NCBI GenBank assembly: GCA_964452105.1
Contig: CAYVLI010000035.1
Location: 7,463 to 12,909 of the forward strand
Direction of reading: 5' to 3'
Source: CAYVLI01 sp964452105 [NCBI: uncultured Nitrospinota bacterium]
GTDB taxonomy: Bacteria > JAUXIQ01
Length of the DNA: 5,447 nt
Below the pieces are notes generated by a model that saw only the letters and a list, made by a program, of their open reading frames with translations, did not search any database and had not been told where the DNA came from. A program made the translations under genes and the position numbers. This document shows, piece by piece, positions 1 through 5,312 of this stretch (position 1 is its first letter; every line of letters begins with the position of its first letter).

Positions 1-114
1 ATGGCTCCAGTGGGAATGAAGATGTTTTTCAAGGGTAAACTCCCGCTCAAGCACAAGCCGATTCCTGGGGCGGACGATGTTCAGCGGATTTACAAGAAAC
101 TGGAGGGTGAATGA
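1..114 (+). CDS. hdrC: HdrC-like 4Fe-4S electron-transfer subunit, C-terminal fragment
   Basis: Frame 1 is open from the window edge to a TGA at 112-114 and gives 37 C-terminal residues; the true start lies upstream. The visible tail contains MKMFFKGKLPL followed by a short basic helix ending RIYKKLEGE. This resembles the C-terminal end of HdrC-type proteins, which carry two [4Fe-4S] clusters and pass electrons to HdrB; the cluster-binding cysteines are outside the window. The first in-window ATG at base 1 is probably internal. The stop overlaps the start of the HdrB-like gene (TGATG), which implies translational coupling and a shared complex. The HdrC assignment rests mainly on this tail and on the neighbour. 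An SdhB/TfrB-like iron-sulfur subunit cannot be excluded. Confidence 0.65.
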   Translation: MAPVGMKMFFKGKLPLKHKPIPGADDVQRIYKKLEGE

Positions 115-992
115 TGAGGTACGCCTTTTTCCCGGGCTGCGTAGCTAAAGGGACATGTCCGGAGCTTTATCAGTCCACATACAAAATAGCCGAAAAGCTT
201 GGCATGGAATTGGTTGAATTAACTGAAGCCACGTGCTGCGGGGCCGGTGTCATGCAAGCCAAAAACCCTACGCTTACGGATACGTATAACGCAAGAACCT
301 TTGCACTGGCGGAAGAGAAGGGGCTGGATACCATAGTCACCATCTGCAGCACCTGCCAGGGTTATATGCAGCCGGCCAATAATACCCTGAAGGAAAGCAG
401 CGAGTACCTGGCCAAGATTAACAGCTATCTGTCCGACGGAAACCATCAGTACAAGGGCGGAGTTCAGGTGAAGCATTTGATGTGGATACTCTCTGAAGGC
501 CAGGAGTTGGAAAACCTCAAGGGCAAGGTACAGAAAAGCCTCAATGGCCTCAAGGTAGCTCCGTTTTACGGCTGCCAAATACTGAGGCCGGAGTATGCGC
601 TGGGGCATGAGAACCCGGAGAAGCCCTCCTCGCTGGAAAAGATAATCGAGGCGCTGGGCGGGCAGCCTATCGACTACTATGGCAAAACCCGCTGCTGCGG
701 TTTCCCCATCGTACTGGAAAACGAGAAGGCCTCCATGCGCATGGCCGGACGCAACCTGCTGGACGCCAAGGAAAATGGCGCTCAGTGTGTGGTGACTCCA
801 TGTCCGCTGTGCCACCTGAACCTGGACATATATCAAAAGAAGGCTGAAAAAGAGATGGGTTCCTCCTTGAACATGCCCATACTTCATCTTCCTCAGCTCG
901 TGGGTATGGCGCTTGGCGTAAGCGCGAAGGAGCTACAGCTTTCGAAGCATTTTGTTTCCACCTCGCAGATTGCCAGCGCCGTGGGAGCTTAG
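114..992 (+). CDS. hdrB: HdrB-like CCG-domain protein (heterodisulfide reductase subunit B family)
   Basis: This 292-residue protein has two CCG domains, the hallmark of HdrB and of the SdhE/GlpC/TfrB relatives. Numbering from the ATG at 111, domain 1 has C10, C42-C43, C79 and C82 (CX31CCX35CX2C). Domain 2 has C155, C195-C196, C231 and C234 (CX39CCX34CX2C). In methanogen HdrB such cysteines hold two noncubane [4Fe-4S] clusters at the disulfide-reducing site, so electron transfer to a disulfide or a quinone/thiol acceptor is expected. There is no signal peptide or membrane segment, so the protein is cytoplasmic. Two ATGs are adjacent (111 and 114). GGAGG at 102-106 is 4 bases from the first and 7 from the second, so 114 is preferred. 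The upstream hdrC-like stop overlaps the start. The family is sure. Whether it serves an Hdr, a succinate dehydrogenase/fumarate reductase or another complex depends on genes outside the window. Confidence 0.9.
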   Translation: MRYAFFPGCVAKGTCPELYQSTYKIAEKLGMELVELTEATCCGAGVMQAKNPTLTDTYNARTFALAEEKGLDTIVTICSTCQGYMQPANNTLKESSEYLAKINSYLSDGNHQYKGGVQVKHLMWILSEGQELENLKGKVQKSLNGLKVAPFYGCQILRPEYALGHENPEKPSSLEKIIEALGGQPIDYYGKTRCCGFPIVLENEKASMRMAGRNLLDAKENGAQCVVTPCPLCHLNLDIYQKKAEKEMGSSLNMPILHLPQLVGMALGVSAKELQLSKHFVSTSQIASAVGA

Positions 993-1007
993 CCCGTAGA
1001 TTAACAT

Positions 1008-1035
1008 TTGTCTTTGGTGAAGATAGGATTATAAT
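1008..1035 (+). promoter_or_regulatory. sigma70-like promoter for korDABC
   Basis: TTGTCT (1008-1013, four of six matches to the -35 consensus) lies 16 bases before a perfect TATAAT (1030-1035), in the gap directly after the hdrB stop. Transcription would start near 1042 and leave a leader of about 70 bases before the korD TTG start. This suggests that the kor genes can be transcribed separately from the hdr genes. It is read from sequence only. Confidence 0.45.
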
Positions 1036-1100
1036 CAAGGGTGCAATGGATGGAGGCGGTCTGTTGCCCCCTTATTTTTATAGAAAACCCGGTAGCAGCC

Positions 1101-1106
1101 AGGAGG
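1101..1106 (+). promoter_or_regulatory. Shine-Dalgarno site deciding the korD TTG start
   Basis: AGGAGG sits six bases before TTG 1113 and lies inside the frame that upstream starts would use. It favours a TTG-initiated 69-residue KorD over the longer 93-residue reading from GTG 1041. Confidence 0.75.
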
Positions 1107-1112
1107 AACATT

Positions 1113-1322
1113 TTGGAAGCCAAAGTCGATAAAAAGAAGAGCCCGGCCACGATTGAAATCATCGAGAAGTGGTGCAAGGGCTGCGAAATCTGCGTAAAAC
1201 TCTGTCCTACCAATGTGCTTGAAATGAAGGGACTGGTGGCGGCGGTCAAAGATATAGACGCTTGTACGAAGTGCATGCTCTGTGAGCTGAGATGCCCTGA
1301 TTTCTGCATCAAAGTATCTTGA
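1113..1322 (+). CDS. korD: 2-oxoacid:ferredoxin oxidoreductase delta subunit (2[4Fe-4S] ferredoxin)
   Basis: This small ferredoxin-type subunit has two complete CX2CX2CX3C motifs, each followed by Pro: C21-C24-C27-C31 and C51-C54-C57-C61. It would bind two [4Fe-4S] clusters and carry electrons from the thiamine-diphosphate site to ferredoxin. The best start is TTG at 1113, with a consensus AGGAGG at 1101-1106 six bases upstream. It gives 69 residues, the usual size for a separate delta subunit. The frame stays open upstream (GTG 1041, ATG 1050), but that extension has no ferredoxin-like character and would begin almost at the predicted transcription start. It is the first gene of a delta-alpha-beta-gamma cluster, the order also seen for korDABC elsewhere. 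The delta role is inferred from the neighbours; alone it would be called a 4Fe-4S ferredoxin. Confidence 0.9.
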   Translation: MEAKVDKKKSPATIEIIEKWCKGCEICVKLCPTNVLEMKGLVAAVKDIDACTKCMLCELRCPDFCIKVS

Positions 1323-1409
1323 GCGCTTTTCAATGTACCTCCGACCCCCTGTCTCACCTGAAAATCGATAAGAAGGACGGATAAGCAGACAATTTTTTAG
1401 TTCTATATC

Positions 1410-2570
1410 ATGGAAGGAAGAAAATTGAAAAAGGATGAACGATTAAAACTTTTGCAGGGCAACGAGGCTTGCGTCGAAGGGGCCCTTGCAGTCGGTTGCA
1501 GATTCTTTGCCGGCTATCCCATCACTCCTTCATCGGAGATCGCCGAGCTCCTCGCTCTCAGGCTCCCGATAGTAGGGGGCAAGTTCATTCAGATGGAGGA
1601 TGAAATAGCCTCTATGGGCGCCGTTATAGGCGCTTCCCTCACGGGAGTCAAATCCATGACCGCCACCAGCGGGCCGGGATTCTCTCTCAAGCAGGAGAAC
1701 CTGGGTTACGCTTGTCTCTGCGATATACCTTGTGTGCTGGTGAACGTCATGAGGGGCGGTCCGAGCACGGGACTGCCCACTTCGCCGGCCCAGTCCGACA
1801 TCATGCAGGCCAGATGGGGCACGCATGGCGATCATCCGATAATCGCTCTCACGCCTTCTTCGGTGCGCGAGGCCTTTGATATTACCGTGAGGTCTTTTAA
1901 CCTTTCTGAAAAGTATCGCACACCGGTTATTCTGCTCATGGACGAAGTCATAGCCCATATGAGGGAAGCGATTCGGATACCCGCCCCGGAGGAGCTGGAG
2001 ATAATAGACAGGGTTAAGCCTACGTGCCCTCCGGAGGAATATTTTCCCTACGATCACCCGGAAGGTGGTGTTAACCCCATGGCCTCGTTCGGAGAAGGAT
2101 ACCGCTACCACGTTACAGGCTTGAACCACGATCGAACGGGTTTTCCCACCAGCGATCCGAAGTGGGTGCAGGAAGATGAATTAAGGCTGCTCGGAAAAGT
2201 AGAGAAAAACCGCGCAGACATAATAACTTACGAAGAATTGCATCTGAGCGACGCCGACGTCGCCGTGGTGGCATTCGGGTCTGTGGCTCGTTCGGCCAGA
2301 CATGCCGTGCTTAAGTTGCGTGAGGAAGGCTTTAATGTGGGGCTTTTCAGGCCCATCACCATCTGGCCTTTCCCCGAAGAAAAAATAAGAGAACTGTCCA
2401 AACAGGTGAAGAAGATCATAGTGGCCGAGATGAACCTGGGCCAGCTTGTTCTGGAGGTGGAGCGATCGGCCAGAGGGGAGAGCGAGATCGACGGTCTTTT
2501 TCTCGCCAGCGGTGAACTGATTACCCCCGAGGCTATTTACAACAAGGTGAGAGAGGCAGCATATGTTTGA
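1410..2570 (+). CDS. korA: 2-oxoglutarate:ferredoxin oxidoreductase alpha subunit
   Basis: This is the alpha subunit of a 2-oxoacid:ferredoxin oxidoreductase, which with KorB oxidatively decarboxylates a 2-oxoacid (probably 2-oxoglutarate) to acyl-CoA and CO2, or runs in reverse for CO2 fixation. From ATG 1410 it has 386 residues, the usual KorA length. The Pyr domain shows YPITPSSE (36-43), QMEDE (61-65, including the conserved Glu that activates the cofactor), SGPG (87-90) and RGGPSTGLPT (115-124), with AQSD then WGTHGDH after it. The transketolase-C-like domain follows at about 283-386 (VVAFGS, FRPITIWPFP, EMNLGQ). ATG 1410 has no clear ribosome binding site. TTG 1425 has GGAAGGA seven bytes-scale bases upstream (1412-1418, six-base gap) and would remove five residues, so the start is uncertain. 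The 3' end overlaps korB by 8 bases. Substrate specificity (2-oxoglutarate versus branched-chain 2-oxoacids) is inferred from overall resemblance. Confidence 0.92.
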   Translation: MEGRKLKKDERLKLLQGNEACVEGALAVGCRFFAGYPITPSSEIAELLALRLPIVGGKFIQMEDEIASMGAVIGASLTGVKSMTATSGPGFSLKQENLGYACLCDIPCVLVNVMRGGPSTGLPTSPAQSDIMQARWGTHGDHPIIALTPSSVREAFDITVRSFNLSEKYRTPVILLMDEVIAHMREAIRIPAPEELEIIDRVKPTCPPEEYFPYDHPEGGVNPMASFGEGYRYHVTGLNHDRTGFPTSDPKWVQEDELRLLGKVEKNRADIITYEELHLSDADVAVVAFGSVARSARHAVLKLREEGFNVGLFRPITIWPFPEEKIRELSKQVKKIIVAEMNLGQLVLEVERSARGESEIDGLFLASGELITPEAIYNKVREAAYV

Positions 2571-3393
2571 TTATGAAAAATACCTTAGAATGGATAAATT
2601 TCCGCACATCTGGTGCCCCGGATGCGGAAACGGTATCGTGCTCAAGGCTTTGATAAGGGGCATAGATAGCTGCAAGCTGGATAAGGACAATACGGTCATT
2701 GTCTCGGGGATAGGCTGCTCCAGCAGGGCGCCGGGATACATGGATTTCAATACGCTCCACACCACACACGGCAGGGCTCTGGCTTTCGCCACAGGAGTCA
2801 AAGTGGCCAAGCCCAACCTCAATGTCATAGTGGTATCGGGAGATGGAGACGGCTCGGCTATAGGAGGAAACCACTTCATACATGCTTGCCGTAGAAATAT
2901 CGATTTAACCATGATCCTGTTCAACAACTACAACTACGGCATGACAGGAGGCCAGTATTCTCCCACCACGCCCATGGGCAGCTATGCAACCACGGCTCCA
3001 TACGGGCAGCCGGACAACCCCTTCGACATCAGCGCTCTGGCCGTGGCCGCAGGGGCATCATTCGTGGCCCGCGGCAGCACCTACCAGGCGGCGCAGCTGG
3101 ATAAACTCATAGCACAGGGAATAAGGAAAAAGGGCTTTGCGCTGGTGGAGGTCCTGACCGACTGCACGGAGATATATGGCCGCAGGAACCGCCTGGGAGG
3201 TCCGGCGGAGATGCTGCTTCATAAGAAAGAGGCGGCGGTTAGTGCGGCGAAAGCCAGGACTATGTCTCCGGAGGAAATGGAGGATAAGATTATCACCGGC
3301 GTGATCGCTGATGTGGATAAACCCGAATATTGCGAATCATACGAAAAGATAATTAAGAAGGCGCAGGCCAGAGCGGCGGCAAGCGCCGGATAG
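2563..3393 (+). CDS. korB: 2-oxoglutarate:ferredoxin oxidoreductase beta subunit
   Basis: This is the thiamine-diphosphate-binding beta subunit, 276 residues. The cofactor/Mg2+ signature runs from GDGD (93-96) to NNYNYGMTGGQ (121-131). Four cysteines placed as expected for the internal [4Fe-4S] cluster are visible: C18 and C21 in WCPGCGNG, C52 in GIGCSSR and C201 in TDC. The YGRRN sequence after C201 is typical of KorB-type beta subunits. The tail after about residue 230 is Lys/Ala-rich and helical. The start ATG is preceded by GAGAGG (2551-2556) six bases upstream. It overlaps the korA stop by 8 bases, so the two are probably translationally coupled, as fits a strict alpha-beta pair. Pyruvate or branched-chain oxidoreductase homologues are the alternatives, but the motifs favour the 2-oxoglutarate type. 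Confidence 0.92.
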   Translation: MFDYEKYLRMDKFPHIWCPGCGNGIVLKALIRGIDSCKLDKDNTVIVSGIGCSSRAPGYMDFNTLHTTHGRALAFATGVKVAKPNLNVIVVSGDGDGSAIGGNHFIHACRRNIDLTMILFNNYNYGMTGGQYSPTTPMGSYATTAPYGQPDNPFDISALAVAAGASFVARGSTYQAAQLDKLIAQGIRKKGFALVEVLTDCTEIYGRRNRLGGPAEMLLHKKEAAVSAAKARTMSPEEMEDKIITGVIADVDKPEYCESYEKIIKKAQARAAASAG

Positions 3394-3411
3394 ACATCAG
3401 AAAAACAGCGA

Positions 3412-3475
3412 ACGAGAGAACCACTTTTGCAAGGGGGATGCTCTCGTAATTTTCCCCCTGAACTTCTGGTTTTTT
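3412..3475 (+). terminator. possible attenuator/terminator between korB and korC
   Basis: The gap contains AGGGGGA (3432-3438) pairing with TCCCCCT (3453-3459). An outer AACCA (3419-3423) pairs with TGGTT (3467-3471), and a run of six T (3470-3475) follows, like an imperfect intrinsic terminator with an internal loop. A competing perfect 7-bp pairing exists: ACGAGAG (3412-3418) with CTCTCGT (3441-3447). It uses the loop of the first hairpin and would interfere with it. Partial termination or a processing site that lowers korC relative to korAB is possible. The function is inferred. Confidence 0.4.
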
Positions 3476-3517
3476 AATTATTAGTGAATGGACAGCCGAA
3501 TATGAGAGGAACAACTG

Positions 3518-4081
3518 ATGAGTGAAAGATACGAGATAAGGTTGAGCGGCGCCGGAGGGCAGGGGCTCATCCTTGCCGGGGTGATACTGGCCGAAGCTGC
3601 GGCTATATATGAGGGTAAAAACGCCGTTCAGAGCCAATCATACGGCCCGGAGGCCAGGGGCGGCGCCAGCAAATCGGAAGTAGTAATAAGCGACCAGGAG
3701 ATCGACTACCCCAAGGCGACACAGATAGACGCGCTGTTGGCGCTTACGCAGGCGTCCTGTAATAAATACAGTGACGACCTGAAGGAGGGCGGTTTCCTGC
3801 TGGTGGACTCCGACTTCGTGCAGGAAACACCGAAAGGAAACTACGTCGTTTATAGGGTCCCCATCATTCGCACCGCTCAGAAAGAAGTGGGTAAAATGAT
3901 CGTGGCCAATATCGTGGCGCTGGGGGCCATGGTAGAGCTGACCGGTGTGGTCTCCAGAGAGGCGATAACAGAAGCGGTGATGGCGCGTGTACCCAAAGGC
4001 ACCGAAGACCTCAATAAAGCTGCATTAAAGGCAGGGTTCGAAAAAGCCGGTGAGGCGAAAAAAGAAGCAGTCAAGGCGTAG
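3518..4081 (+). CDS. korC: 2-oxoacid:ferredoxin oxidoreductase gamma subunit
   Basis: This 187-residue protein is the pyruvate/ketoisovalerate oxidoreductase gamma-domain subunit. It opens with the Rossmann-like glycine motif GAGGQG (11-16). SYGPEARGG (41-49), the conserved segment of the family, follows. In the complex the gamma domain packs against the alpha/beta core and helps form the CoA site. The C-terminus is Lys/Ala/Glu-rich. GAGAGGA at 3504-3510 lies seven bases before the ATG. It sits 124 bases after korB with a possible attenuator between, so it may be expressed at a lower level, or from the same transcript by readthrough. The family is sure; the substrate follows from KorA and KorB. 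Confidence 0.92.
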   Translation: MSERYEIRLSGAGGQGLILAGVILAEAAAIYEGKNAVQSQSYGPEARGGASKSEVVISDQEIDYPKATQIDALLALTQASCNKYSDDLKEGGFLLVDSDFVQETPKGNYVVYRVPIIRTAQKEVGKMIVANIVALGAMVELTGVVSREAITEAVMARVPKGTEDLNKAALKAGFEKAGEAKKEAVKA

Positions 4082-4098
4082 TTGTCTGAACGATTAAC

Positions 4099-4126
4099 CT
4101 GTCAAGTTTCTGAAAGTTTTTATTAT
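4099..4126 (+). promoter_or_regulatory. weak candidate promoter for ndk
   Basis: CTGTCA (4099-4104, four of six matches to TTGACA) is 16 bases before TATTAT (4121-4126, five of six to TATAAT), about 95 bases upstream of the ndk ATG. AT-rich sequence surrounds it. Such matches occur by chance, so this is only a candidate. Confidence 0.3.
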
Positions 4127-4154
4127 CGAAAAATTTGATTGAATGCAGGTGCAG

Positions 4155-4175
4155 GGGCGGGTTTCAAACCCGCCC
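4155..4175. repeat. perfect GC-rich palindrome, possible REP-like repeat or hairpin
   Basis: GGGCGGGTTT (4155-4164) and AAACCCGCCC (4166-4175) are perfect inverted copies around a single C. The RNA would fold as a 7-bp all-GC stem closed by a 7-base loop. No T-run follows, so it is not a standard intrinsic terminator for korC, although it could stabilise the 3' end of the kor transcript. Similar GC-rich palindromes of this type occur between genes in several anaerobe genomes; whether it is repeated in this genome cannot be seen from one copy. Confidence 0.6.
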
Positions 4176-4219
4176 TATCATTGTGAAACCATTCGCGCCG
4201 GAAGAGGAGGTTACCATAA

Positions 4220-4642
4220 ATGGCCGTGGAGAGAACGCTTACGATCATCAAGCCTGACGCGGTGAAGCGAAACCTTGCAGGCGAAATACTCAGCATTATA
4301 GAGAAGGACGGCTTCAAGATACTCAGCCTGAAGATGCTTCACATGAGCATGGAACAGGCCAGAGCCTTCTATAGAGTTCATGCAGAACGGCCATTTTATG
4401 ACAGCCTGACAAAATATATGTCTTCCGGCCCAGTAGTGGTCGCCGCACTGGAGCGCGAAAATGCCATCGAGCGCTTGCGGGAGATGATGGGGAATACCGA
4501 CCCGGCCGAGGCGGGGGAGGGGACCATCCGCAAGCTGTTCGCCCAGAACATCGAGAGAAACTCCATCCACGGCTCGGACGCCCCGGAAACCGCCGCCGTG
4601 GAAATACCCTTCTTCTTCAGCGAATCGGAGATTATTGGGTAG
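4220..4642 (+). CDS. ndk: nucleoside diphosphate kinase
   Basis: Ndk moves the gamma-phosphate from NTPs (chiefly ATP) to NDPs by a phosphohistidine intermediate, balancing nucleotide pools in the cytoplasm. At 140 residues it has the usual bacterial length. The full active-site set is visible: K11 in IIKPDA, Y51, F59, R87, T93 in NTDP, R104, N114 and the catalytic H117 in NSIHGSD. The C-terminal VEIPFFF segment also fits. The ribosome binding site GGAGG (4206-4210) is nine bases before the ATG. It lies 138 bases after korC and may have its own promoter. Its last 11 bases overlap the end of the convergent minus-strand gene, leaving no room for a separate terminator. A role with the kor genes is not implied, although GTP/ATP balance with a TCA-type step is conceivable. 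Confidence 0.97.
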   Translation: MAVERTLTIIKPDAVKRNLAGEILSIIEKDGFKILSLKMLHMSMEQARAFYRVHAERPFYDSLTKYMSSGPVVVAALERENAIERLREMMGNTDPAEAGEGTIRKLFAQNIERNSIHGSDAPETAAVEIPFFFSESEIIG

Positions 4643-5003
4643 ATATTCTCTCTAAATAAGCAACCCCTTTATCTGAGATTTCCCATATTCCCCTGGGCGA
4701 GTCATTACGTAGCAGGCCCTCCCTCTTCATACGCTCTCTCTCCCACTGTGCAGTATTTCGCCATCTCACATCTCCTCCAGAGGGAAGTTCTTCAAGATCA
4801 AATTTTGTTAGCTTGTGTCCTATTTTTTGAAAGACTATTTCTAGTATTTTATCAACTTTTCCATCCCCACCTAACTCTTCAATAGCTTCTAAAATGGGTA
4901 TTCTATATTCCCTCCGATGTGTTTTTTCTCTTCGTTTCACTCTTCTAACTTTTTGTTCTTCTAAAGAAGACTTCGAATTGGTAAGACGAAGTACTTTCCT
5001 CAA
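4632..5003 (-). CDS. Mrr N-terminal-like winged-helix DNA-binding protein (body of a frameshifted gene)
   Basis: This reading frame has 123 residues if TTG 5003 is taken as start, but it is more likely the 3' body of a 150-residue gene starting at 5083. After a strongly basic linker (residues 17-32, rich in Arg and Lys) comes a winged-helix domain. It has IPILEAIEELGG, LPSGGDVRWRNTAQW, then GLLRNDSPRGIWEISDKG, the pattern of the Mrr_N domain that precedes the nuclease in type IV Mrr enzymes. No nuclease domain follows, so it looks like a stand-alone DNA-binding protein, perhaps a regulator. The gene is much more AT-rich than its neighbours (14 G/C in bases 4801-4860 against 40 in 4501-4560, inside ndk), a sign of foreign origin. 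It converges on ndk and overlaps it by 11 bases. Whether a functional protein is made depends on the frameshift described separately. The biological target is unknown. Confidence 0.75.
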   Translation of the reverse strand: MRKVLRLTNSKSSLEEQKVRRVKRREKTHRREYRIPILEAIEELGGDGKVDKILEIVFQKIGHKLTKFDLEELPSGGDVRWRNTAQWERERMKREGLLRNDSPRGIWEISDKGVAYLERISTQ

Positions 5004-5029
5004 TACATCATTAGGCGTCTCAAAGCCTT

Positions 5030-5083
5030 TTACATGTTCCCCAAAAATTTATACACCTCATCATCGATTCTGATCGTGGGCAT
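5030..5083 (-). other. 5' segment of the frameshifted winged-helix gene (SeqA-N/RHH-like N-terminus)
   Basis: ATG 5083-5081 has a consensus AGGAGG (5095-5090) six bases upstream and reads MPTIRIDDEVYKFLG, then N-M-stop (TAA 5032-5030). In the -1 frame the sequence continues EHVKGFETPNDVLRKVLRL straight into the downstream frame. The joined 35-residue start (short beta strand, helix, DTPN-like turn, then VLRKVL helix) resembles the SeqA N-terminal ribbon-helix-helix-like dimerisation domain. The frames separate at TTTTTGGGG (5047-5039). The strong ribosome binding site shows this is the original gene start. It is either an inactivating one-base deletion, a homopolymer sequencing error, or a programmed -1 shift. 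Confidence 0.7.
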
Positions 5084-5128
5084 CCCGCACCTCCTTTTGC
5101 TGTTTTGCATCTATCAAAATATGTGGTA

Positions 5129-5145
5129 ATGTCATAATATGACAT
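5129..5145. promoter_or_regulatory. 17-base perfect palindrome, candidate operator
   Basis: ATGTCATAATATGACAT is two 8-base arms (ATGTCATA and TATGACAT) around a central A. It covers most of the predicted -10 and the start region of the minus-strand gene's promoter. That gene encodes a DNA-binding protein with a ribbon-helix-helix-like N-terminus, a class that often represses its own promoter at such palindromes. Autoregulation is inferred. Confidence 0.5.
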
Positions 5146-5169
5146 AGTAACATTAATTCTATCTGTCAA
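5141..5169 (-). promoter_or_regulatory. promoter of the minus-strand winged-helix gene
   Basis: Read on the minus strand, a perfect TTGACA (5169-5164) is followed after 17 bases by TATGTC (5146-5141), a weak -10 with a matching TAT. The predicted start lies near 5134, about 50 bases before the ATG at 5083. The weak -10 overlaps a palindrome, so a repressor could act here. Confidence 0.5.
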
Positions 5170-5223
5170 AATTTTCGTAGGCCCGCGCTGGAAAAATCTC
5201 CCACAGTTCTTTGTGACCTTATT

Positions 5224-5312
5224 TTGTCATTCTGAGCACAGCGAAGAATCTCTGACATAAGAGAGGATAGCTTCTTTTTCGGCGAGATGCTTCGCTTCGC
5301 TCAGCATGACAA
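5224..5312. mobile_element. 89-base MITE-like element with 29-base imperfect inverted arms
   Basis: The left arm (5224-5252, starting TTGTCAT, with CTGAGC and GCGAAG) and the inverse of the right arm (5284-5312) agree at 25 of 29 positions. The middle 31 bases are unrelated. There is no open reading frame and no clear target-site duplication. The arm sequence (GTCATTCTGAGC...GCGAAGAATCTC type) looks like a widely scattered intergenic palindrome that I recall from several bacterial groups, so it may be a nonautonomous element or a structured repeat. It could fold into a long hairpin if transcribed. Confidence 0.6.

Noticed and set aside
219-887. Long minus-strand open frame of 222 codons opposite hdrB
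   Set aside because: It is the reverse-strand shadow of the conserved CCG protein; it has no ribosome binding site or recognisable motif.
667-1038. Minus-strand frame spanning the hdrB end and the kor promoter
   Set aside because: The translation has no family pattern, and it overlaps conserved hdrB sequence and the predicted promoter.
1041-1112. N-terminal extension of korD from GTG 1041 or ATG 1050
   Set aside because: The AGGAGG before TTG 1113 and the usual delta-subunit size favour the shorter protein; the extension begins at the predicted transcription start.
1530-2129. Minus-strand open frame of 199 codons opposite korA
   Set aside because: It lies wholly inside the strongly conserved korA and its translation is Arg/His-rich with no family features, as expected for a shadow.
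4155-4175. Intrinsic terminator for korC
   Set aside because: The stem is strong but is followed by TATCATT rather than a T-run, so I listed it as a palindromic repeat instead.
5224-5312. CRISPR repeat pair
   Set aside because: There are only two copies, in inverted orientation around a single 31-base centre, which is a palindromic element and not a direct-repeat array.
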